A DNA stretch of 64,000 nt from Nosocomiicoccus massiliensis (GCF_002871345.2 NZ_CP136964.1:1426001-1490000), one strand, 5' to 3'. Counted from the first letter of the stretch, positions 54,307 through 64,000 are shown. The notes: generated by a model not told the origin, from the letters alone. Translations and numbers: made by a program.

Positions 54307-54630
54307 ATGAAGCGATTTTTATTAAGTTTAATGGCAGTTGTTATTTTGTCAGCGTGCACGTCTAACAAAGAAACGACTGAAGAAAGCCGTGTGGCGTCAG
54401 AAATGCACCGCGGAGAAGTTGTTTATAAGCAGACGTGCGTTGGATGTCACGGCGTCGATTTAAGAGGACGCGGCAGTAGTGCAAAAGATCTATCTCAAAT
54501 CGGCAGCGAAAAATCACCAGAATATATCCGTTCGATTATCGAAAATGGTACGAGAAGTATGCCGAGCGACTTAGTAACGGATGAAGAAGACTTAGATGCA
54601 CTCGTAGAATGGCTAATGGAACAGAAGTAA
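54307..54630 (+). CDS. Second membrane-anchored cytochrome c
   Basis: A 107-residue lipoprotein cytochrome c: lipobox ILSAC, haem site TCVGCHG, a probable distal methionine in TRSMPSDL. Overall similar in size and layout to the preceding cytochrome, suggesting tandem duplication and divergence. The ATG at 54307 has GGAGA upstream; the ATG at 54295 lies before that site. A strong terminator follows. Confidence 0.82.
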   Translation: MKRFLLSLMAVVILSACTSNKETTEESRVASEMHRGEVVYKQTCVGCHGVDLRGRGSSAKDLSQIGSEKSPEYIRSIIENGTRSMPSDLVTDEEDLDALVEWLMEQK

Positions 54631-54647
54631 ATGTTACGTAAATACTA

Positions 54648-54673
54648 GGCGCTGTAACAAACAGCGCCTTTTT
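54648..54673 (+). terminator. Rho-independent terminator after the cytochrome genes
   Basis: The stem GGCGCTGT / ACAGCGCC with an AACAA loop is followed by TTTTT. Confidence 0.88.
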
Positions 54674-54694
54674 ATTATGGTGTTATATCTATTC

Positions 54695-54711
54695 TGTTAC
54701 ATTTATGTTAC
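54695..54711 (+). promoter_or_regulatory. WalR binding site
   Basis: TGTTAC, 5 nt, TGTTAC is a perfect match to the WalR (YycF) direct repeat TGTWAH-N5-TGTWAH. It lies about 140 bp upstream of a LysM-CHAP wall hydrolase, a classic class of WalR targets. Confidence 0.8.
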
Positions 54712-54847
54712 AACGCGAAAAACAGCAAAAATATGTGCTATAGTTTGATTTACATTCACTAATTTTATATTTATCAACTTTGAATTTTACTTTTATTATT
54801 TATATACGTTTATTTAATACATAGTATTCAGGAGGACATTAGAACTT

Positions 54848-56242
54848 ATGAAGAAGACAGTATTTTCAGTAGCAACATTAACAGCATTAACAGGGACATC
54901 ACTTACAGCAAACGCAGAAGAAGTTATCGTTAAAGAAGGAGATACACTTTGGGGTATCGCTAACGAAGTTGGCACGACAGTTGAGAAGTTAAAAGAGTTA
55001 AACAACTTAAACAGTGATTTAATTCACCCAGAAGATGTTTTAACATATGAAGTTGAAGCAGTAGAAGAAAACAACGGTAATACATACACAGTAAAAGCAG
55101 GCGACACTTTATGGCAAATTGCTTTAGACCACGGTATGGATTTAGATGAGTTATTCGCAGTAAACAACCTTTCATCAGACTTAATTCACCCAGGACTTGT
55201 ATTAACAGTTGGATCACAAGTTGAAGCGGTTGAAGAAGTCGCACAAGTTGAAGAAGTTGTTGAAGTTGAAGCAGTAGAAGAAGTTGTAGAGCCTGTAGTA
55301 GAAGAAAATGAAGTAAACGAAGTTGCTTCAGGTGTTTACCACATCCAAGCTGGAGACACTTTATACTCAATCTCACGTGCAACAGGACTTTCTGTTGACG
55401 AGCTAAAAGCATTAAACGGTTTAACAAGCGATCATATCGTTGCAGGTGACGTACTTGTATTAGAAGGTAACCCAGTTGTTACTGAAACAGTAGAAGAAGT
55501 ACAAACTGAAGAAGTAGTAGAACAAGTTGAAGAAGTGCAAGAAGTACAAACTGAAGAAGTAGCAGAAGTTGAAAACAACGTTCAAGCAGAAGCTGAAAAA
55601 GCAGTACAAGAAGCTGCAGCAGCTCAAGCAGAAGCTGACAGAATTGCAGCTGAAGAAGCAGCAGCGGCTCAAGCAGAAGCTGAAAGAGTAGCAGCTGAAC
55701 AAGTAGCAGCAGCTCAAAAAGCTGAAGAACAACGTATTGCAGCAGAGCGTGCAGAAGCACAACGTGTTGCTAAAGAAAAAGCAGCAGCTGAAAAGAGAGC
55801 TCAAGAAGAAGCAGCTAAAAAAGTACAACAAGCACAACAAACACAACAAGCACCAGCAGCTTCAGCACCATCTGTAAATAGTTCACAGTTTGCTGGTTTA
55901 TCTAACTACTATGACTGGGGATGGTGCACATGGCACGTATTTGAAAAACGTGCGGCACTCGGTAAACCTGTCAGCAACATGTGGGGCAACGCAAATAACT
56001 GGGTAAACGGAGCAAGTGCGAATGGATTTGCTGTTAACAACACACCATCAGTTGGAGCAGTTGCACAAAGTTATGCAGGTACAAACGGAGCAGGTGCATT
56101 AGGTCACGTTGCAGTTGTCGAATCAATCAACGGCGACGGATCAATCACAATCTCAGAAATGGGTTGGAACGGTACTGTAGGTGTTGTAAGCTACCGTACA
56201 ATTCCAGCATCACAAGTATCAACATTTAACTACATTCACTAA
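54848..56242 (+). CDS. LysM-CHAP peptidoglycan hydrolase
   Basis: A 464-residue secreted hydrolase: signal peptide cut after TANA (about residue 23), three LysM domains (about 27-68, 77-120 and 160-205, each with GDTLW or GDTLY), an Ala/Glu/Gln-rich low-complexity coiled-coil spacer to about residue 335, and a C-terminal CHAP amidase/endopeptidase with the cysteine in WGWCTWHVFE and histidine in LGHVAVVES. It should bind glycan strands and cut peptide bonds during wall growth. AGGAGG precedes the start at 12-nt spacing. A WalR box lies upstream and a hairpin terminator downstream. Confidence 0.88.
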   Translation: MKKTVFSVATLTALTGTSLTANAEEVIVKEGDTLWGIANEVGTTVEKLKELNNLNSDLIHPEDVLTYEVEAVEENNGNTYTVKAGDTLWQIALDHGMDLDELFAVNNLSSDLIHPGLVLTVGSQVEAVEEVAQVEEVVEVEAVEEVVEPVVEENEVNEVASGVYHIQAGDTLYSISRATGLSVDELKALNGLTSDHIVAGDVLVLEGNPVVTETVEEVQTEEVVEQVEEVQEVQTEEVAEVENNVQAEAEKAVQEAAAAQAEADRIAAEEAAAAQAEAERVAAEQVAAAQKAEEQRIAAERAEAQRVAKEKAAAEKRAQEEAAKKVQQAQQTQQAPAASAPSVNSSQFAGLSNYYDWGWCTWHVFEKRAALGKPVSNMWGNANNWVNGASANGFAVNNTPSVGAVAQSYAGTNGAGALGHVAVVESINGDGSITISEMGWNGTVGVVSYRTIPASQVSTFNYIH

Positions 56243-56253
56243 AATATAAAAAT

Positions 56254-56275
56254 CAAGCACCCGAACGGGTGCTTT
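56254..56275. terminator. Terminator of the LysM-CHAP gene; left copy of a 22-bp duplication
   Basis: The hairpin AAGCACCC-GAAC-GGGTGCTT is followed by only three Ts and then the IS1182 left end. The identical 22 bp recur at 57822-57843, where the full T-run is present. Confidence 0.85.
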
Positions 56276-57821
56276 CAGGCTGTAGACAAAGTCTCTTATG
56301 AGATGACGTCTACAGCCTTTTTTTATAAAATATAATTAATATGATTATTTTGGAGGGAAATCATGTTAGGAAAATCATTAAATTCACGTGATCAAATAGA
56401 ATTTGTAGCGATTAGCGACCTCGTACCAAAAGATCATCTACTAAGAAAAGTGGATGCCGTATTAGATTTAAATTTTGTGTATGATTCTGTAAAGGATAGA
56501 TACTGTTTAGATAATGGTCGACCTGGGATTGATCCAGTAATTCTTGTAAAAATTGTGTTGATTCAACATTTATTTGGTATAAAATCCATGCGACAAACAA
56601 TTAGAGAAATTGATACAAACGTTGCTTATCGTTGGTATCTTGGTTTTGGATTTCATGATAAGGTGCCACATTTTTCAACCTTTGGAAAGAATTATGCACG
56701 TCGCTTTAGTGACGGTCAATTATTTGACGAGATTTTTGAGCATATTTTAGAAATCGCGATGTCTCATGGACTGATTGACACTTCTGCATTATACATAGAC
56801 TCAACGCATATCAAAGCAAACGCTAATCGTAATAAGTATACGAAAGAAACGATTAAAAAAACAGCGACTTTCTATGCTGAGGAATTACGTGAAGAAGTCA
56901 ATGACATCCGGTTATCAGAAGGAAAAAAGCTTTACCCTCCAAAAGAATCCAATGAAGAAAAAACGAGTCGTGTTAGTAAAACAGATCCGGATGCAGGATA
57001 TTATGTAAAAAGTGAGCGTGAAAAACAATTTGCTTACAGTATGCATGCCTGTGTAGATAGTCACGGATTTGTACTTGATCAACATGTGACCCCTGGAAAC
57101 ATTCATGATAGTACCCAACTCCATGTCTCCATCGATCGTTTACTCGAAAAGGGCTATTCCATTCAAAGTGTTGCGGTAGATGCGGGGTATAAAACACCAG
57201 CGAACGCGAGATATTTACTTAATAAAAACATTACACCGTATATGCCATATACTCGACCACGAGGTTCAAAGGATTTACTCAAAAAGAGTGAATATGTTTA
57301 TGATGAATATTATGATGTTTACTTATGTCCTGGCGGTTCAGAACTCACTTACAGACGCACAGATAAGGACGGTTATCGCCTGTATATGTCAGATCCTATG
57401 AAATGTAAAGAGTGTCCGTTACTTTCACAGTGTACAAAAAGTCAGGGGAAACAAAAAGTGATTACCCGACATGTATGGCAATCCTACATTGATACAGTCG
57501 AAGAAATTCGACATACGGAAAAAGGTAAAACTGAATATAAGAAGAGATCCCAAACCGTCGAACGTCGTTTTGGAGATGCGAAAGAGCAGCATGGACTCAG
57601 ATGGACACGTCATAGAGGTATTAAAAAAGTGTTCCGAGACACCACGCTTATTTGTGCATGCATGAACTTGAAAAAGTTGGCAAACTGGCTCATCAAAGAG
57701 CCTCAACTGACAGTGTAAACCACTGTTTTTTCTTTGAAATATCAAACTTATTTTAAAATATATGTAGAAAAAAAGACGAACCTCTTTTTTAGAATTTAAA
57801 AAAAGGTTCGTCTACAATCTG
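56276..57821 (+). mobile_element. IS1182-family insertion sequence
   Basis: A 1546-bp element between two copies of a 22-bp terminator hairpin. The ends share AG-TGTAGAC in inverted orientation (left CAGGCTGTAGACAAA, right complement GCAGATTGTAGACGAA). A hairpin CTGTAGAC/GTCTACAG lies near the left end and another (AGACGAACC / GGTTCGTCT) near the right; both could block transcription into or out of the element. It carries one intact transposase. Confidence 0.8.
56363..57718 (+). CDS. IS1182-family transposase
   Basis: A 451-residue DDE transposase of the IS1182/IS1272 type: N-terminal DUF772 domain (DNGRPGIDPVILVKI, GIKSMRQTIREI), the DDE core with LYIDSTHIKANANRNK, VAVDAGYKT, and a C-terminal DDE_Tnp_1_6 region with CKECPLLSQCT and TVERRFGDAKEQHGLRWTRHRG. 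TGGAGGG precedes the start. It is uninterrupted and may be active. Confidence 0.88.
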   Translation: MLGKSLNSRDQIEFVAISDLVPKDHLLRKVDAVLDLNFVYDSVKDRYCLDNGRPGIDPVILVKIVLIQHLFGIKSMRQTIREIDTNVAYRWYLGFGFHDKVPHFSTFGKNYARRFSDGQLFDEIFEHILEIAMSHGLIDTSALYIDSTHIKANANRNKYTKETIKKTATFYAEELREEVNDIRLSEGKKLYPPKESNEEKTSRVSKTDPDAGYYVKSEREKQFAYSMHACVDSHGFVLDQHVTPGNIHDSTQLHVSIDRLLEKGYSIQSVAVDAGYKTPANARYLLNKNITPYMPYTRPRGSKDLLKKSEYVYDEYYDVYLCPGGSELTYRRTDKDGYRLYMSDPMKCKECPLLSQCTKSQGKQKVITRHVWQSYIDTVEEIRHTEKGKTEYKKRSQTVERRFGDAKEQHGLRWTRHRGIKKVFRDTTLICACMNLKKLANWLIKEPQLTV

Positions 57822-57843
57822 CAAGCACCCGAACGGGTGCTTT
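57822..57843. terminator. Right copy of the 22-bp terminator duplication
   Basis: The same AAGCACCC-GAAC-GGGTGCTT hairpin followed by seven Ts. It was probably the original terminator of the LysM-CHAP gene before the insertion. Confidence 0.85.
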
Positions 57844-57885
57844 TTTTATTATAATAAGAGTAGTAGGATGACGGAGGTTAGTTCT

Positions 57886-58458
57886 GTGAGTAAACAGTTG
57901 AAAGTATTAGTTGGCATTGTTCTTTTTGCGCTGATTAGTTTTAGCATATACCAGGTTATTACGTTTTCGAGTGAATTGTTGAAGGATGAAGCAGCAAATG
58001 ATATAAAACAAAAGCCACCTACTAATAATCATGCGGAAGGTCAGTTGATTACGGAATACTCGTTTAATGGTGTGACGACAGATGAATCGTTTGATAATAT
58101 TATTAAAAACAATGAAGTAACTGTTGTGAATTTGTTTGCGTCTTGGTGTAATCCATGCCGCAATGAAACGCCAGATTTAAATGAATTTTATTTGAAAGAT
58201 TTACCAGATGACGTAGAACTTGTCGGGTTAAATGTACAAGATAGTAGTAAAGCACGAGATGCGTTTATTGAAGAGTTTGATGTTCAATATCCGATATACA
58301 ATATGGACAATGATAAAGACTTTATGGTAGGTCTTCGTTTAACGATCATACCGACAACGTTGTTTATTAACAGTGATGGTGAGATTGTGAAGACATATGT
58401 CGGAGAGATTTCTAAAAAAACGTTAGACAGTTACATTCAATATGTAAAGGATGAATAA
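57886..58458 (+). CDS. ResA/TlpA-like membrane thioredoxin
   Basis: A 190-residue protein: one N-terminal membrane helix (LVGIVLFALISFSIYQV) and a thioredoxin fold with the redox pair in FASWCNPCRNETPDL and a cis-proline in TIIPTTLFI. Such proteins reduce apocytochrome c haem-site cysteines or other disulfides outside the cell. The start is GTG at 57886 with GGAGG 8 nt upstream; the ATG at 57868 lies before that site. Its role may be linked to the two cytochromes c nearby, which is inference. Confidence 0.8.
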   Translation: MSKQLKVLVGIVLFALISFSIYQVITFSSELLKDEAANDIKQKPPTNNHAEGQLITEYSFNGVTTDESFDNIIKNNEVTVVNLFASWCNPCRNETPDLNEFYLKDLPDDVELVGLNVQDSSKARDAFIEEFDVQYPIYNMDNDKDFMVGLRLTIIPTTLFINSDGEIVKTYVGEISKKTLDSYIQYVKDE

Positions 58459-58459
58459 T

Positions 58460-58699
58460 ATGGAAGACGTTTTTTGGTATATGATGGCAATTACTGTACC
58501 AGCATTTACAGTGATTTTATTTACGACGATTACGAGAAATCGTTACGTCGCAATATTTTTAACGTTTATCGTATTTGCAATTTCGATGTACCGTGGATAC
58601 TATAACTCGGATTGGATTATATATTTAGATGCGCTAAGCATTGTGATTGGCTATATATTCGTTGAAGTATACAATTTAGATAGTAAAGATGATATTTAA
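58460..58699 (+). CDS. csbA: CsbA-family small membrane protein
   Basis: A 79-residue protein of three hydrophobic segments with TRNRYVAIFLTFIVFAISMYRGYYNSDWIIYLDALS, the CsbA pattern. In Bacillus csbA is a sigma-B-controlled gene directly before uvrBA, as here. The ATG at 58460 has AAAGGAT upstream at 8 nt; the ATG at 58451 overlaps that site. A terminator follows. Function unknown. Confidence 0.8.
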   Translation: MEDVFWYMMAITVPAFTVILFTTITRNRYVAIFLTFIVFAISMYRGYYNSDWIIYLDALSIVIGYIFVEVYNLDSKDDI

Positions 58700-58735
58700 G
58701 AAATGACAAACATCCGTTCGGTCATTTCTTTTTTT
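58700..58735 (+). terminator. Rho-independent terminator after csbA
   Basis: The stem GAAATGAC / GTCATTTC is followed by seven Ts. Confidence 0.78.
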
Positions 58736-58789
58736 AATTTCGAAGAAGTGGTGTAAGATAGATATAAGTTAAAAATTTGGAGGTACATT

Positions 58790-60760
58790 ATGGCAGAATT
58801 TGAACTCGTTTCAAACTTTGAACCTGCCGGTGATCAACCGCAAGCGATTAAAGAAATAGTAGAACAAATACGTTCCGGACAAAAACACCAAACATTACTC
58901 GGTGCAACTGGAACAGGTAAAACATTTACGATGAGTCAAGTTATTAAAGAAATCGGTAAGCCGACGTTAATTATCGCCCATAACAAAACGTTAGCTGGAC
59001 AGTTATATAGTGAATTTAAAGAGTTTTTCCCAAATAATAGAGTCGAATATTTCGTCAGTTATTATGATTTTTATCAACCTGAAGCGTACGTACCATCTAC
59101 GGATACGTTTATAGAAAAAGATGCGTCTATTAACGATGAAATCGACCAACTGAGACACTCGGCGACGAGTGCATTATTTGAAGGCGATGACGTAATAATC
59201 ATCGCTTCTGTGTCGTGTATTTACGGTTTAGGTAACCCAGAAGAATACCAAAACTTACGTTTAAATATACGTGTTGGAATGGAAATTGAACGAAACGAAT
59301 TATTACGTCGTCTCGTCGACATACAGTATCAACGAAACGATATCGATTTTGGACGTGGTACGTTTAGAGTGCGCGGAGATATCGTTGAAATCTTCCCTGC
59401 AGCTCGAGATGATCAGTGTATTCGCGTTGAGTTTTTCGGTGATGAAATCGATAGAATACGTGAAATTGATTTTATTAGTGGTGAAGTGTTAAGTGAACGC
59501 GAGCACTTCGTTCTATTCCCAGCATCTCACTTCGTCACGCGCGATGAAAAGATGACTGTTGCGATCGACCGTATTGAAAAAGAATTAGAAGAACGACTAA
59601 ATGAATTACGCGATGAAGACAAATTACTCGAAGCACAGCGACTTGAGCAGCGTACGAATTACGACTTAGAAATGATGAGAGAGATGGGCTTTACGTCAGG
59701 AATCGAGAACTATTCGGTTCACTTAACGTTACGTCCACTTGGAAGTACACCGTATACACTGCTCGATTATTTCAAAGACTTCGTTATTATGATCGATGAG
59801 TCGCACGTGACACTCCCTCAAATTAGAGGAATGTATAACGGAGACCAAGCGCGTAAACAAGTGCTCGTCGATCACGGGTTTAGATTACCGTCAGCGTTAG
59901 ATAACCGCCCGTTAAAATTTGAAGAATTTCAAGATAAAGCACAACAACTATTGTACGTGTCTGCAACTCCTGGACCGTATGAATTAGAACATACAGATAA
60001 GATGGTCGAGCAAATTATCCGACCGACAGGACTACTTGACCCAACAATTGACGTACGTCCGACTGAACATCAAATTGACGATCTGCTTCATGAAATACAA
60101 ACGCGTGTTGAAAAGAACGAACGAGTGTTAATTACGACGTTAACGAAGAAGATGTCAGAAGACTTAACGGCGTATTTAAAAGAAGCTGGCGTTAAAGTTC
60201 AATATTTACACAGCGAAGTAAAAACGTTAGAACGTATCGAAATCATTCGTGAATTACGATTAGGAACTTATGACGTTCTCGTCGGTATTAACTTACTGCG
60301 TGAAGGAATTGATATACCTGAAGTGTCACTTGTTGCGATATTAGATGCAGACAAAGAAGGATTTTTACGTTCCGAACGTTCATTAATACAAACAATCGGG
60401 CGTGCTGCGCGTAACAGTGAAGGTCACGTCATTATGTATGCAGATAAAATTACGGATTCTATGAGAGTTGCACTTGATGAGACAGAGCGGCGACGTAAAA
60501 TTCAAATCGAATATAACGAAAAGCACGGGATTACACCGACGACGATTCAAAAAGAAATTCGTGACGTTATCAGTGCAGAAGTTGAAATTAAAGATGATAA
60601 AACATATGAAAAAACGGGTACAGTAAAACTCACAAAGAAAGAGCGCGAAGATTTAAAAGCAAAACTCGAACGCGATATGAAAGAAGCGGCAAAAAACTTA
60701 GACTTCGAAACAGCAACAGAACTTCGAGATGCGTTATTTGAGTTAGAAGCAGAAGGGTGA
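58790..60760 (+). CDS. uvrB: Excinuclease ABC subunit B
   Basis: A 656-residue UvrB: Walker [11 protein letters not shown] near residue 39, the beta-hairpin [21 protein letters not shown], helicase motif [13 protein letters not shown], and the C-terminal UVR motif ([23 protein letters not shown]) that binds UvrC. It verifies damage in nucleotide excision repair. TTGGAGG precedes the start. It is followed 7 nt later by uvrA. Confidence 0.95.
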   Translation: MAEFELVSNFEPAGDQPQAIKEIVEQIRSGQKHQTLLGATGTGKTFTMSQVIKEIGKPTLIIAHNKTLAGQLYSEFKEFFPNNRVEYFVSYYDFYQPEAYVPSTDTFIEKDASINDEIDQLRHSATSALFEGDDVIIIASVSCIYGLGNPEEYQNLRLNIRVGMEIERNELLRRLVDIQYQRNDIDFGRGTFRVRGDIVEIFPAARDDQCIRVEFFGDEIDRIREIDFISGEVLSEREHFVLFPASHFVTRDEKMTVAIDRIEKELEERLNELRDEDKLLEAQRLEQRTNYDLEMMREMGFTSGIENYSVHLTLRPLGSTPYTLLDYFKDFVIMIDESHVTLPQIRGMYNGDQARKQVLVDHGFRLPSALDNRPLKFEEFQDKAQQLLYVSATPGPYELEHTDKMVEQIIRPTGLLDPTIDVRPTEHQIDDLLHEIQTRVEKNERVLITTLTKKMSEDLTAYLKEAGVKVQYLHSEVKTLERIEIIRELRLGTYDVLVGINLLREGIDIPEVSLVAILDADKEGFLRSERSLIQTIGRAARNSEGHVIMYADKITDSMRVALDETERRRKIQIEYNEKHGITPTTIQKEIRDVISAEVEIKDDKTYEKTGTVKLTKKEREDLKAKLERDMKEAAKNLDFETATELRDALFELEAEG

Positions 60761-60767
60761 TAAATAC

Positions 60768-63617
60768 GTGAGTGAAAAGATAAATAATAAATTCATTAAA
60801 ATTAATGGTGCAAGACAGCACAACTTAAAAAATATAAATATAGATATACCGAGAGATCAGCTCGTCGTAATGACGGGCTTATCGGGTTCTGGTAAGTCTT
60901 CGCTCGCATTCGATACGATTTACGCAGAAGGACAACGCCGTTACGTTGAGAGCTTAAGTGCGTATGCGAGACAGTTTTTAGGACAGATGGAAAAGCCAGA
61001 CGTCGATACGATTGAAGGGTTATCACCAGCAATTTCAATCGACCAAAAAACGACGAGTAACAACCCGCGTTCAACGGTATCGACAATTACAGAAATATAC
61101 GATTATTTACGATTATTATATGCACGTGCGGGGACGCCGTATTGTCCGTATCACGATATTGAAATTAAAAGCCAAACGATTGAAGAAATGGTCGATACGA
61201 TTATGGAACTAGAGACACGTACACGTCTTCAAATATTATCTCCAGTTGTACGTGGCAGAAAAGGACAACATAAAAAGATATTTGAAAGTCTTCGAAAAGA
61301 AGGATACGCAAGAGTCGTCGTTGACGGTGAAATGTATGATATAGAGGACGTACCAGAATTAAATAAAAATAAAAAACACGATATCGATATCGTAATCGAT
61401 AGAATCGGAGTTAAACCAGGCATTGAAGCGAGACTTTCTGATTCACTTCAAATCGCATTAGAAAAAGGAGAAGGTAACGCGGTCGCTAACGTTATAGATG
61501 GAGAAGATATCCACTTCTCAGAAAACTTTTCGTGCCCTGAATGTGGATTTACAATTAGTGAATTAGAGCCGAGACTCTTTTCATTTAACAGTCCGTTCGG
61601 TGCGTGTCCAACGTGTGATGGATTAGGTAAAAAATGGTCGGTTGACGCGTCACTCGTTATTCCAGATGACACGTTATCGTTAAATGACGGTGCGATTTTA
61701 CCGTGGAGACCGATAAGTTCAGATTATTATCCGAATCTTTTAAAACAAGTCGCTGAACATTTTAATATCGATATGGACCAACCGTTCAAAGATTTATCTA
61801 AAGAAGAACAAGACATTATTTTAAAAGGGTCTACCGATTATTTAGACGTTACGTTCACACAGCGTAACGGTGCACAGCGTACTCGTACGATTCAATTTGA
61901 AGGTGTTTTAAATAATATCGAGAGAAGATATCAAGACAGCCCGTCAGAGTATACGCGTGAACAAATGGCGCAGTATATGCGTGAAACAGACTGTTCGACG
62001 TGTCATGGATATCGTTTAAATATTGAGGCGCGCTCAGTTAAAATTAACAAACGCCATATCGGTGAAGCAGTCGATCAATCGGTGAATGATGCGCTTCAAT
62101 TCTTTAATGATTTACATTTAAGTGAAAAGAATCAAGCAATCGCAACACCGATATTAAAAGAAATCAATGACAGACTCACGTTTTTAAGAAATGTTGGGCT
62201 CGGATATTTAACGCTCAATCGTCGAAGCGGTACGTTATCTGGTGGGGAAGCACAGCGTATTCGACTCGCGACACAGATCGGTTCGATGTTAAGTGGCGTG
62301 CTTTATATACTAGACGAGCCTTCGATTGGACTACATCAGCGAGATAACGATAAGCTAATCGCAACGCTAAAAGAGATGCGCGATTTAGGGAATACGTTAA
62401 TCGTCGTCGAACACGATGAAGATACGATGATTGCGAGTGATTATTTAATCGATATCGGACCAGGAGCAGGAGAAAACGGTGGAGAAATCGTCGCAGCTGG
62501 AACACCGAAAGAAGTCATGAATAACGACGCTTCAATTACAGGTCAATATTTAAGTGGTAAAAAAGAAATCCCATTACCAGAAAATTATCGAAAACAAACG
62601 ACTAAAAAGTTTAGAGTAAAAGGTGCGAAAGAAAACAACTTAAAAAATATCGATGTAGACTTCCCGCATGGTCTCTTAAACGTTGTAACAGGTGTCTCAG
62701 GATCTGGTAAGAGTACGTTAGTGAACGAAATTTTATATAAAGGACTCCATAAAGAGTTATATAAATCTAAACTCGTACCTGGAAAGTTTAAAAAAATAGA
62801 AGGCGCGGAGTATTTAGATAAGATTATCGACATCGACCAATCTCCAATCGGTCGTACACCGAGAAGTAACCCGGCGACGTATACAGGTGTCTTTGATGAC
62901 ATTCGTGACGTCTTCGCTGAAACGAACGAAGCGAAAGTTCGAGGGTACAAAAAAGGGAGATTTAGTTTTAACGTAAAAGGTGGACGTTGTGAAGCGTGTA
63001 AAGGTGACGGAATTTTAAAAATTGAAATGCACTTTTTACCAGACGTCTTTGTGCCGTGTGAAGTATGTCACGGTAAACGTTATAACAGAGAGACGTTAGA
63101 AGTGAAATATAAAGATAAAAACATCTCAGATGTCCTTGAAATGACGGTAGAAGAAGCAGCGAAATTCTTTGAAAACATTCCGAAAATCAGTCGTAAGCTA
63201 GAGACGTTATTAGATGTTGGACTCGGCTATGTAAAACTCGGCCAACCGGCAACGACGTTATCCGGTGGGGAAGCACAACGCGTGAAACTTGCGAGTGAAC
63301 TTCAAAAACGTTCAAATGGTAAGACGCTCTATATACTCGATGAGCCAACGACGGGACTCCACTCAGAAGATATTCGAAAACTGATTAAAGTCATTCAGCG
63401 ACTCGTAGATAACGGTGACACCGTCGTCATTATCGAACATAATTTAGACGTTATAAAAGTTGCAGATCACATCATCGATCTTGGCCCTGAAGGGGGCGAC
63501 GGTGGAGGAGAAGTCGTTGCGCATGGTACAATAGAAGATATCATGGAGACGAAAGAAAGCCATACAGGATATCACTTAAAAAAATGGCTTAATCGTAACC
63601 ATCAGGAGGTTAAATAA
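60768..63617 (+). CDS. uvrA: Excinuclease ABC subunit A
   Basis: A 949-residue UvrA dimer-forming ATPase: two Walker A motifs ([13 protein letters not shown] and [12 protein letters not shown]), two ABC signatures ([12 protein letters not shown] and [12 protein letters not shown]), and zinc sites in [13 protein letters not shown] with CPTCDGLG and in [14 protein letters not shown] with CEVCHG. It recognises damaged DNA. The start is GTG with a weak GAAGGGTGAT site, so its translation may depend on uvrB. The stop abuts the next gene. Confidence 0.95.
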   Translation: MSEKINNKFIKINGARQHNLKNINIDIPRDQLVVMTGLSGSGKSSLAFDTIYAEGQRRYVESLSAYARQFLGQMEKPDVDTIEGLSPAISIDQKTTSNNPRSTVSTITEIYDYLRLLYARAGTPYCPYHDIEIKSQTIEEMVDTIMELETRTRLQILSPVVRGRKGQHKKIFESLRKEGYARVVVDGEMYDIEDVPELNKNKKHDIDIVIDRIGVKPGIEARLSDSLQIALEKGEGNAVANVIDGEDIHFSENFSCPECGFTISELEPRLFSFNSPFGACPTCDGLGKKWSVDASLVIPDDTLSLNDGAILPWRPISSDYYPNLLKQVAEHFNIDMDQPFKDLSKEEQDIILKGSTDYLDVTFTQRNGAQRTRTIQFEGVLNNIERRYQDSPSEYTREQMAQYMRETDCSTCHGYRLNIEARSVKINKRHIGEAVDQSVNDALQFFNDLHLSEKNQAIATPILKEINDRLTFLRNVGLGYLTLNRRSGTLSGGEAQRIRLATQIGSMLSGVLYILDEPSIGLHQRDNDKLIATLKEMRDLGNTLIVVEHDEDTMIASDYLIDIGPGAGENGGEIVAAGTPKEVMNNDASITGQYLSGKKEIPLPENYRKQTTKKFRVKGAKENNLKNIDVDFPHGLLNVVTGVSGSGKSTLVNEILYKGLHKELYKSKLVPGKFKKIEGAEYLDKIIDIDQSPIGRTPRSNPATYTGVFDDIRDVFAETNEAKVRGYKKGRFSFNVKGGRCEACKGDGILKIEMHFLPDVFVPCEVCHGKRYNRETLEVKYKDKNISDVLEMTVEEAAKFFENIPKISRKLETLLDVGLGYVKLGQPATTLSGGEAQRVKLASELQKRSNGKTLYILDEPTTGLHSEDIRKLIKVIQRLVDNGDTVVIIEHNLDVIKVADHIIDLGPEGGDGGGEVVAHGTIEDIMETKESHTGYHLKKWLNRNHQEVK

Positions 63618-64000
63618 TGGATAGTAAAGCGCGAATTTTAAAGATGCTTGAAGATGGTTTAATCACGACAAAAGAAGCAATCGACCTTATGAATGCATTA
63701 AACGAAGACGATCAAGATAAGAAACACACGAGCGATAAAAAAGAAGAAGAGAACAGTATTTATAAGTTTTTTGAAAATATGACAGACGAAGTTGGAAAGA
63801 TTTTAGATCCCGATACGATTCAAAAAAACGCGAAAGAAACGTTTGACGATGTCCGTCGTAAAGCAAAAGCAACGAAGAGCACGTCAGATATTTTAAAAAC
63901 GTTAGAAGACGTATTCGACAAAGCTAAAACAGGAGACATCGATGCGATTTTCCAGCAAGGGTCTAAAAATAAACTCATCGAAACGATCGAAGAAGATTTT
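63618..64000 (+). CDS. YvlB-like protein with SHOCT-type N-terminus, partial
   Basis: The frame starts one nt after the uvrA stop with AGGAGG upstream and runs off the window (about 127 residues visible). The first 30 residues ([25 protein letters not shown]) match the SHOCT-like short helical motif found at the start of YvlB/DUF4097-type proteins. The rest visible is charged and helical. A membrane or adhesin-related domain may follow beyond the window. The function is unknown. Confidence 0.65.

Noticed and set aside
55460..55849. Long minus-strand frames opposite the LysM-CHAP gene, rich in Leu, Cys and Phe
   Set aside because: They mirror the low-complexity Ala/Glu/Gln-rich coding region on the plus strand and lack any start signal.
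1..64000. tRNA, rRNA and common riboswitches
   Set aside because: I scanned the intergenic gaps and saw no cloverleaf-like, T-box or known riboswitch pattern; this is by eye only, so a tRNAscan/Infernal run would be decisive.

Overview
The window reads as a low-GC Gram-positive chromosome from the family Staphylococcaceae, probably a relative of Staphylococcus such as Jeotgalicoccus, Nosocomiicoccus or Macrococcus rather than Staphylococcus itself. The support is gene content: the staphylococcal molybdenum-cofactor cluster, an SstABCD-type siderophore transporter, an MntABCD-type manganese transporter, tagO, bacilliredoxin, comF, hpf-secA-prfB, a LysM-CHAP wall hydrolase under a WalR box, and csbA-uvrB-uvrA. 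The genus is inference; no 16S rRNA or other RNA gene was seen.

Layout. 1-7.2 kb: end of an MFS sugar-efflux gene, small membrane and lipoproteins, a GNAT acetyltransferase, a LOG-family nucleotidase and a PhoP/PhoR-like two-component system. 7.3-15.4 kb: molybdenum-cofactor genes (moeB-moaB, divergent moaC, moeA-mobB-moaE-moaD-mobA-moaA), split by a hairpin-repeat array that carries an IS256-family element. 15.4-20 kb: cydDC and a CorC/HlyC-type CBS protein. 20-31.3 kb: second repeat array, a sigma-B-type stress gene, an MFS exporter, pabA-pabB-pabC, a shrunken pxpB/pxpC pair, the manganese ABC operon with two DtxR/MntR-type operators, and recQ. 31.4-34.4 kb: second IS256 copy, third repeat array and a DMT permease. 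34.4-39.6 kb: YtkA-like lipoprotein, degenerate SDR, and a Fur-boxed siderophore operon whose binding-protein gene is frameshifted. 39.6-50 kb: murB, a lipoprotein, an IS3 element, brxC, a GGDEF protein, tagO, yigZ, degV, comFA-comFC and hpf. 50-64 kb: secA, prfB with programmed frameshift, two small cytochromes c, LysM-CHAP hydrolase, an IS1182-family element, a ResA-like thioredoxin, csbA, uvrB, uvrA and the start of a YvlB-like gene.

The most unusual content is non-coding. A family of roughly 235-bp units occurs in three clusters, each between convergent genes. Each unit is an alternating chain of TTTTTGTTA and TAACAAAAA half-sites: the AT-rich insides of the hairpins are conserved while the GC-rich gaps between them vary. 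I do not recognise this family. Both IS256 copies landed inside it and both are independently broken. The IS3 element sits exactly in the centre of a perfect 24-bp palindromic terminator, and the IS1182 element lies between two copies of a terminator hairpin. All four IS elements are therefore in or beside inverted repeats and none interrupts a host gene.

Functionally the window combines metal and iron acquisition (Mn, siderophore-Fe), molybdoenzyme cofactor and folate precursor synthesis, cytochrome bd assembly, envelope maintenance (MurB, TagO, LysM-CHAP) and DNA repair or uptake (RecQ, UvrAB, ComF).
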